This document shows, piece by piece, positions 57,022 through 64,000 of a stretch of DNA of 64,000 nucleotides. The DNA lies in assembly GCF_026230105.1 (NCBI RefSeq), contig NC_079476.1, positions 28,076,559 through 28,140,558 on the forward strand. Reading direction: 5' to 3'. Position 1 is the first letter of the stretch, and each line of letters begins with the position of its first letter. This stretch comes from Diorhabda sublineata. Taxonomy: Eukaryota; Arthropoda; Insecta; Coleoptera; Chrysomelidae. Under the pieces are notes generated by a model. That model had not been told where the DNA came from and ran no database searches. It saw nothing but the letters and a program-made list of their open reading frames with translations. The translations under genes and the position numbers were made by a program.

Positions 57022-59165
57022 TTTGGTTTTAACTACTTCAGAAGGACAACTGTTCAATTCACTTGTCGGAGTTCTTCATAAATTTTTATAACAAACGAGC
57101 TGTACACGTGTGTGTTAACAGCTCGAGCCAATTACAAGGAAGCACTCAAAGCTTTGTTAAACAAAAACGACCTTGTTGACTCGATTTTTCACTAGAAAAG
57201 TAATTGTGGTTAGGAAACCGATGCGGTACACATCGCATTTTGTGTTTTACATTGATTGTGTATATAGAGAGTTTTCTCTTAATTACATTATTGGTAGTTG
57301 AAATAACCGTATGGAATTTGTGGCGTGTGTGTTATTCACTTCAATTACTCCTATCTACTTGTTTTTCTTACTATACATATTATGAAGCTAAACATCTTTA
57401 TCTTGAACCGATCTTTTGGTGTTCCTATCATGTATGAATTGGATACGTGGTAAATTGTTGATAACTCTCGACAGCTTTGTGTCACGCGTACAGTTTCTTT
57501 GCTGTCGTTTTTCCTGGAGGCCATTGGAGAACACAGTTTTGAATACTTATTAGAAATAAGTTTTGCGCAGTTACAAAAAGTCAGTTGATCAATCACAAAA
57601 AATAACAAATAAAATAATTTTTAGTATTTAGTTTTCTCCCTAGTAAGTTTAAAATGCACTCCCTATAAGAAGTAGACGCGCGTATTACACTACAATGCCA
57701 AATCTTGAATTTTCGGTCCTGTGTGTCATGATACCCGAGGCGAAATAGAATGTTTAACGTCCCTACAAAAAAGTATATACCTTTGACAGAGGTTTGAGGG
57801 AATTTCGTTAAAGTCCACGGGCTGAAAGTTGATATTTCGGTCCAGCTCATCATGATGTCCTCGGCTTCTGCTCGGTAATCATGAAGCGCAAGGTGCCAGT
57901 AATATACTATAAACTTGAATAGTTGAAGTTTAATCATTAATAATTTGAGGCTCAGATGTATTAAGGTACCTCGTCTGCTGCAAATTGTATAATAATAATT
58001 TTTTGCTTTGTAACTTTTCTATTGAAGCCTTTGGTCCTCCACTACCAATGCGGATGTTGGTGTGACTTTGTATACTAATACAAATAGATGAATTCTCAAT
58101 CTCAATAAATCAGACTTAGATGAACTATGAACAGATGCTGACTGTATAATCGAATCTAGAATCGAATATTATAATTATACTGAATGAATTAAAATGTTGC
58201 TGTGTTAGTGAAATTCTTGTCGCTCAAAAACATTAATAAAAATCATTGCTATTGTTAACTCTCAACATATGCTTATATTTAATAACCCGTATTTTTTATA
58301 TTGTCATTTTATTTGTTTTTATTCAGTTGTAGGTTAACTCTAATCTCTAGACTTCGTTTCGATCTTATTTAATTTTGGTCATGTCAATGTCGTCCAATAT
58401 TTAAGGTAAATTGGTTGACGACAGAATACATAGATACAAAAACCTACATACAATTTCAGTCCAAGTATTTGATGAACTTCCATTGGGATAGCTTTCTCTT
58501 CGGTCAGCAAAGTCATGCATATTTGATGAGCATATATTTTCAAACGTTCTTTGGAACCATATCTCCAGAAACATTATTTGCCATTCAGTTGAATATTTAT
58601 TTCTAAAGAAACATTTGAATAATTTCTAGGCAAACCAAGTGAAGCTTGAGGATTATAGAAGAAATAATAACTACTCTTCTCTTCAATATTATAAAGGGAA
58701 ACATCTAATTAGAATACACTCCGTCGGAAACTTGAAGCAATGACTGGTGTGATTTTCAACACAAATTAATTATCAATAATTGTTAAACGCGTTCACCTAA
58801 AATTAGAATATGTGATTAACGAAATCAAAAAAACAATTTATGAGAATAAGTTCTAACCTACCTTGGTTGTAAAGGCTATTAATGCTCTTAAGTGCTCGTC
58901 ACTCGACTAACTTTGAGTTAAAAAAGTGTTGATTCTTTGAAAATAATAGCTTTCCATAATAGTATTCTATTTGCCTGGGACTAAATGTCTCTTTACTACC
59001 TATTAGAGGTATGATTAGTCTCAGAACAAGAGAAATTTTAATAGATCAACCAAATTATGTGGAGCCGCCTAGAAACGGAAAATGTTGAATACAATCTCCA
59101 AATAATACCTATCACTTTCTCAAATAAGTTTGAAGGCTCACTCGTTGGCTAAATTAAAATAATGG
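57020..59165. other. Stretch with a GC-richer unexplained segment
   Basis: The segment 57640-57930 is clearly less AT-rich and open for 114 codons on the minus strand (57593-57937; visible parts SWTEISTFSPWTLTKFPQ, LFRLGYHDTQDRKFKIW), but no family was recognised. A short inverted repeat GAGCTGT/ACAGCTC lies near 57098-57125. The remainder shows nothing. Confidence 0.35.
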
Positions 59166-59169
59166 AAAA

Positions 59170-60335
59170 TGTAATTGATTTTAGGTCTCTTCTATTTGAA
59201 AGTTTTTTTCATAATTTTTTAAAGACAGGAAAAAATTGGCGTTTCTACTTCTTTTAGTCTTTATCAAAATACGGTACGGGTATAAGGAAAAATGGTGTAT
59301 ATTTTGATTTTTCGTTTGTTTTTAATTGATTGTGTATCTGTTACCTTTGTCTTGAATATGTTGTTTATCATTTTTTCCGTATAATTATTTTATTTTAATG
59401 CAATTTTGCTTTTTGAATAGCTAAGCAGGATCTGATAGTTGGATAGATCAGCCAATCTTGCTATCACTGATCTTTTTTGTGGTCATATATTTTGTGTGTA
59501 CCATATTCTGTTCTTATGTTATTGTTAATTTCATATAATGTGACATCCAGAAAATTGATTCTATTATTTTGTTCGATTTCGATTATGAATTAAGTCTTTA
59601 AATAATTATATTTATTAGTGAATAAAAGAATTAAATTTTTTATTTATGTTTTCAATTTGATTCTTCCGTATGGCAGTAATACATATCGGAAAAAGAATGG
59701 AATATTTATATCGAGTTTGTTTAGGACAGTTTCCTCAAGATCCTCCATTACTAATTGTGCTGTAACACTTGAACTGGAAGCTCCCATAGCACAACCATCA
59801 ATTTGTTTGTATATTTCATTTTCATATTTGAGGTATGTTGTTGTAAGTGTGAGTTCTATAGCTTTTAGGAACCAGATATTTTACCGCCAACACACCAGAC
59901 TATTAAACAAGAAGGCGACTATTCTATCAAGTGTCAACATGACGTATCAACCTTGTTTGTACAATGTAAAGCCCAAGTGTTTTTTTGTAAATATAATCGT
60001 TAGTTTAACAAAGCTGCGTGTTTAGTTACTGTGGTTCTGTTCCCCGATTCGTTTGGAGGTATTTCTTTATATTCTAAAATTTTGTCCAATTTTTTTAATT
60101 ATATATTTCTCACAATGGCAATAGGAGTATTTGTATATAAAGAAATCACATCTAACAAAATAAATACATATTCGTTAGGAATTTTTCTATTTTTAATTTT
60201 TCCTTTGAAATTCAGTGTGTTTTTTATATAGTGTTTGTTTTGGTATAAAATTTTTTTCAAAACATTTTTCAAATAATTTACTCAAAGGAGAATGTCAGGT
60301 TTGTGGAGTTTTGATAAACCACACATTATAGGGGG
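59170..60335 (-). pseudogene. Penelope-like reverse transcriptase relic with 3' end
   Basis: The minus strand, in changing frames, gives PLE reverse transcriptase motifs in order: PIMCGLSKLHKPDILL (about 60330-60285; families have YGLPKIHK), NEYVFILLDVISLYTNTPIA (about 60175-60115; first catalytic Asp in LDVISLYTN), YLKYENEIYKQIDGCAMGAS (about 59830-59770; YKQ..G.PMGSP motif), AQLVMEDLEETV (about 59750-59715), PFFFRYV (about 59680), where the expected YVDD is lost at a frame break, and INFLDVTLYEINN (about 59560-59525). The GIY-YIG domain is missing and the copy jumps to the terminal block TTTTGATAAAGAC...GTAGAAACG (59180-59285). The 135-codon plus-strand frame at 59618-60025 is its antisense shadow. 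Confidence 0.82.
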
Positions 60336-60339
60336 CGAG

Positions 60340-63300
60340 GCATTGTGAATTTTCAATTTTTTTACATCCCATTTCGACTTCGATTTTTAGAATTATGAGA
60401 AAATAAGGGTTGAATCGCATAGAAATTCCACATCTCTCGACATTTCGCTTCCAATTTTAAAGCCATTATGAGAAAATGGAAGATTGGGTTAATTAATCGA
60501 TCATCAATCTAAGATTGCGTCATCTTAATGTGACTACATAACGAATCCAACCCTTTCGGTTGAATTCAGCGGCTCAATTTGGCTATATTCTGGAATTCTA
60601 CTTATTTGGCTTTGAATCAGTAGTAAGTACACGGTATTTTAGATGAAAAAGATATTTTCATTTCACGGAGTAGGTAAATTGAGAGTTTGGAAGCAGCTAA
60701 AAAGGTACAAGCTTCAATATTCTCTTATAAAGCACCAATATTTTTATAATATTTTTTTCTCAACTTTATACGTATTAATTATGTCTGCTACGACCCCTAT
60801 CTATTCCTAATTTTTTTAGTGAACCTCTATAGCTGCATTCCACGACAATCACGTTCACGACCACGATCTTCCCCCAAATATTTATTCAATTAATTACCAA
60901 TAATTAGTGAGTTAATTCATAGATTTTCAAATTGATTGATCTATTGTCATCGGAAGTAAGTGAGCAATTTCAAGTTGATTGGTTATCGAATAAGTTACAA
61001 AATTTGTACCACACAGACGGACAAATAGAGTGAGTTAAATAATATGTGGTAAAAATGGGCAGTTCTGAAAAGATTTTTACAAGAAGCATTTTCTGTGAGA
61101 TATCAGAGTGAGATGTGAACAATGTAATATCAGTTGATGCATCAGAAAAAAACGATGTCTAAAAAATCTAGTTATATATTTATAATTAGCATATAGGACT
61201 ACGAAGCAGAATTGTTAATTCTCAATCCATTTAAGGAGAGATTAATCTATATTAGACTAAACACTAATAGTTTATCCAATATCAATATAATCCATGATTG
61301 GATCTTATCCTTTAATGTAATATAATAAGGTATCGATACCGTATCACGCTCACGAACCGTTAATGGAGGCTGTCAAACTATATCTAATGATATCGAAATT
61401 ATTGCATGATTATTTTCATGAGCCCAATAGATTGTTCTATTGATTTATGATTTGAGAGACAGTTGAATTGGCAAGATAATTTATAACTATTTAATGATTT
61501 ACGAAAAAAATCAAGAACTTATTGCATTTGATAAAAAGTAACGAAGTTATTTGTTCGATAATTACAGTTGTAATTCTGTTCATATAATGCTATAATAAAT
61601 GTGATATTCTCAGTTATTATTCCACAATACAATTTGCAATATTAGGAAGAAGTTACTCAGCATTAAAGTGTTGGAATTGAACTACCGAACTAGCTTTTAG
61701 CTGGTCACTTACTACATTTTAAAATGTTTCCTAATGTTTCAAAACAACGTCCCTTCAGAAGAGTTTACAATTTAGAAAAGAAAGAAAGATAGTAGCACTC
61801 ACGTCAGGTGAGTGAGAAAGTTAAGGATCATCGGGAATGTTTTTATTGGCCAAGAACTCGATTATTGAAGTTCTTCTATAACAATGCGCTCCTCCATAAT
61901 GCGATATCCAATTGTTCTTGATATTTGGTCTAACTGACATTAGCCATTTTGAATTGATAGATAATCTGAATAGATTCTATCAAAGGTTTCTTCAACTTTA
62001 GCAGCTCAAATACTTTCTTCGTAAGCCTGCTAAAATGTTTTGTAAAATAAGTAATCTGAATCAAATATCATAATAACAAAATTTTATTAATCACAACTGA
62101 ATATCAATAGTCTACCATTCTCCAATTGCAAGTTTTAGAGTTTCTGTAATAATGGGTGATATTCAAAGTAAACTGTTTATTAGTCCTATACACAGTGGTA
62201 TTTTATTTTTGAAGGTTGTCTTATCTTCCTTTGGATAGGGTTTTGAGCATATTGCACCATTCTATACCTAAGCTGCTGTTTTGACTAGAAGCACGAGGTC
62301 TTCAAGTTTCAAATATATACCCTCTTCGCATTTTTTATTAGTTTAGTCGATTTATTGTTGTTTGGCTAGCATTTTAATCATTGGATCCTCATAATTTCAA
62401 ATTTTTACATTTTAAAGGCCGTCATTTGTTTACTAATGAAGGGAAATATTACTTATCAGCGGCTTTCATAGCCACTAGAACAAACGTCAAATCAAATAAA
62501 AAATTCTAAGCTTCTTCTCGAAACTTGTATCTCATTAGTTAAGTTTGATATTTTTTATATTAACACTCACAAATTTTGAGCCAAGACTACGATTTTCTTA
62601 AAAAATTGTTCCTATTTAGTCATTAATGTTGTGCTGTAGTTACTTCTGTATTACAGTCACTATACCAAAGATATTAATTCATCCATTCTTTAGGTTATTT
62701 CGATTCCATATTTGAATAGTAGAATATGATGATTGAATTCTCTTTGTCTAACTGACAACTTTTATGGATCGCTGCATGTCTGCATCATCAACGACGGCTT
62801 GATCAAGTTACACAACTGTCTCTAGATAAGTTTCCTGATCTTATCTCTGGCATAGGGAAATCCAAAGTTGCTTTCACTATATGATTGTAATCATTTTGTT
62901 TTATCTCAATAAATTGCTCAACTCTACTGTTACCAAAAATTTATTATTGAAACACGCGTCGACAGTATAATTGTGAATATTAGTGTAGTGGTAGTGTTCT
63001 CAATAATTATCAAAATGTATGAACAATACTTTTTAATCTTATTTCCATTTCAGTTCTGTTCACTGAGTCATTGAAACTTTTCAAGTTTAGTTAACTCAGC
63101 TTTTATAATACTGCGTGTGCGACGTTATTCTGATATTTTAGTTTCAGTTCATGATTCATGATTAACCCAGATTGAAATATGAGGACCGTGAAAATAAGAA
63201 TAAGATAATAAGAAATAAGAACTTATCTCTATGATTTCCAAACGCGTTGTGTTCTCGTGTAGCTTGGCAAGGTGAGAAATCGGCTTGCTCGATATGGGTT

Positions 63301-64000
63301 TCTTCATTTCAAAAATGGTGAACTTACAAATTCAAATTTTTGCTGATACAGATATTTTTTAAAGATGCCTCAATAAGTTACTTCAGATAATGATTTTGGT
63401 TTCCAGAACAAATTGTTCTCTTCCTAAGTCCATTTGTAAATTCACATCGCTGTCCCGGAATAAAATGTACCATTTTAAAATCGATTCATATTTGCCAGTT
63501 ATGTTCCCGGTACTTATTTGATTTGATTTGATATATCAAGATGGATTCATTGCGATCATTTCAATTTCTTTATTTCATAAGAAGTTTGATAGATCAGGTA
63601 ATTAGATTCCTCACAAAAATGAGGAGGTGAAATCTCCGGCTACTAGTCGCGATGAAATTTTGGTCAAAATCGGGTGATTTTTGGAACCGAGTAAGTTTTT
63701 TGTGGTTGTAAAATGTTGAAGGAAGGCTGTAAAAGTGAGGAAAGTAAAGCGCGAGGAGGAAGGTTGATGAAGGTGCGAACTAACACGAACGCCCAGCATA
63801 TAATCGCCCTAATCCAACATAATCGTTTATTAAGGTTGGCAGAATTGAAAATAAACTCTTACGTAGATTTTAATTCGGGATTTTGCGATGAGAAAGCTAT
63901 CTGCGTCATTGGTTCCAAAAAACGTTTTAGTAGAACAATAATAACATCGCATATCCGAACGTCAACCAAAAAAGTTGTAATGCTAATGTGGAATGTGAAA
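60340..64000. other. AT-rich stretch, no gene recognised
   Basis: Nothing coding was recognised. The last 400 bases (63600-64000) are somewhat richer in G and include a GAGG-rich run (63730-63770), which could be a promoter or 5' region of a gene beyond the window, but nothing confirms this. Confidence 0.35.

Noticed and set aside
59618..60025. 135-codon plus-strand ORF
   Set aside because: It is the antisense shadow of the Penelope-like reverse transcriptase on the minus strand, whose motifs are recognisable.

Overview
The window looks like a stretch of an AT-rich insect nuclear genome, by far mostly non-coding. Reasons: long A/T runs and (AT)n microsatellites, mariner, Ty3/gypsy, APE-type LINE and Penelope-like relics of the kinds common in insects, GT-AG introns, AATAAA poly(A) signals, and no operon-like gene packing. 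The order of insect cannot be fixed from the sequence; a beetle or another repeat-rich insect would fit. No tRNA, rRNA or CRISPR array was recognised.

The best-supported host genes lie between 35.5 and 44 kb on the minus strand. Two glycine-rich, basic, secreted-type peptides sit in tandem (main exons 35586-35855 and 40010-40210). Both main exons start at a splice acceptor with a (F/I)VV signal-peptide stretch, run into a Gly-rich mature part and share an end pattern of the form G(P/A)(V/L)I(I/V) followed by a basic/proline tail. The first coding exon of the 40-kb gene (four codons and a perfect GTAAGT donor) can be seen at 43868-43879 under a TATA box. A 1.4-kb element with long terminal inverted repeats (36105-37531) has inserted between the two. 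A second likely host gene is represented only by a terminal exon at 48129-48435 (minus) with a poly(A) signal; its family was not recognised.

The rest is mostly transposon debris. Left to right: a small inverted-repeat element (43-337), a gypsy integrase relic (1.56-2.1 kb, minus), a LINE endonuclease relic (7.76-8.89 kb, plus), the GIY-YIG part and 3' tail of a Penelope-like element (PLE) ending in (AT)n (12.5-13.6 kb, plus), a PLE tail fragment (16.9 kb), a mariner relic (17.2 kb), a LINE reverse transcriptase relic (22.5-23.64 kb, minus), a second LINE relic (26.6-27.3 kb, minus), PLE tails and (AT)n tracts (30.4-30.8, 33.5-34.06, 34.86-34.95 kb), a gypsy gag/pol relic (32.4-33.35 kb, minus), a long inverted repeat (34.28-34.82 kb), a fragment of an arthropod repeat-associated protein (41.1 kb, minus), a second mariner (56.1-56.8 kb, plus) and a PLE reverse transcriptase relic (59.2-60.3 kb, minus). 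None of the transposon reading frames is intact.

The most interesting points are the pair of secreted Gly-rich peptides with a possible amidation signal, the repeated association of one PLE family with (AT)n tracts and inverted copies, several strong palindromes that no coding feature explains, and a few unrecognised coding-like ORFs with good splice acceptors or high GC.
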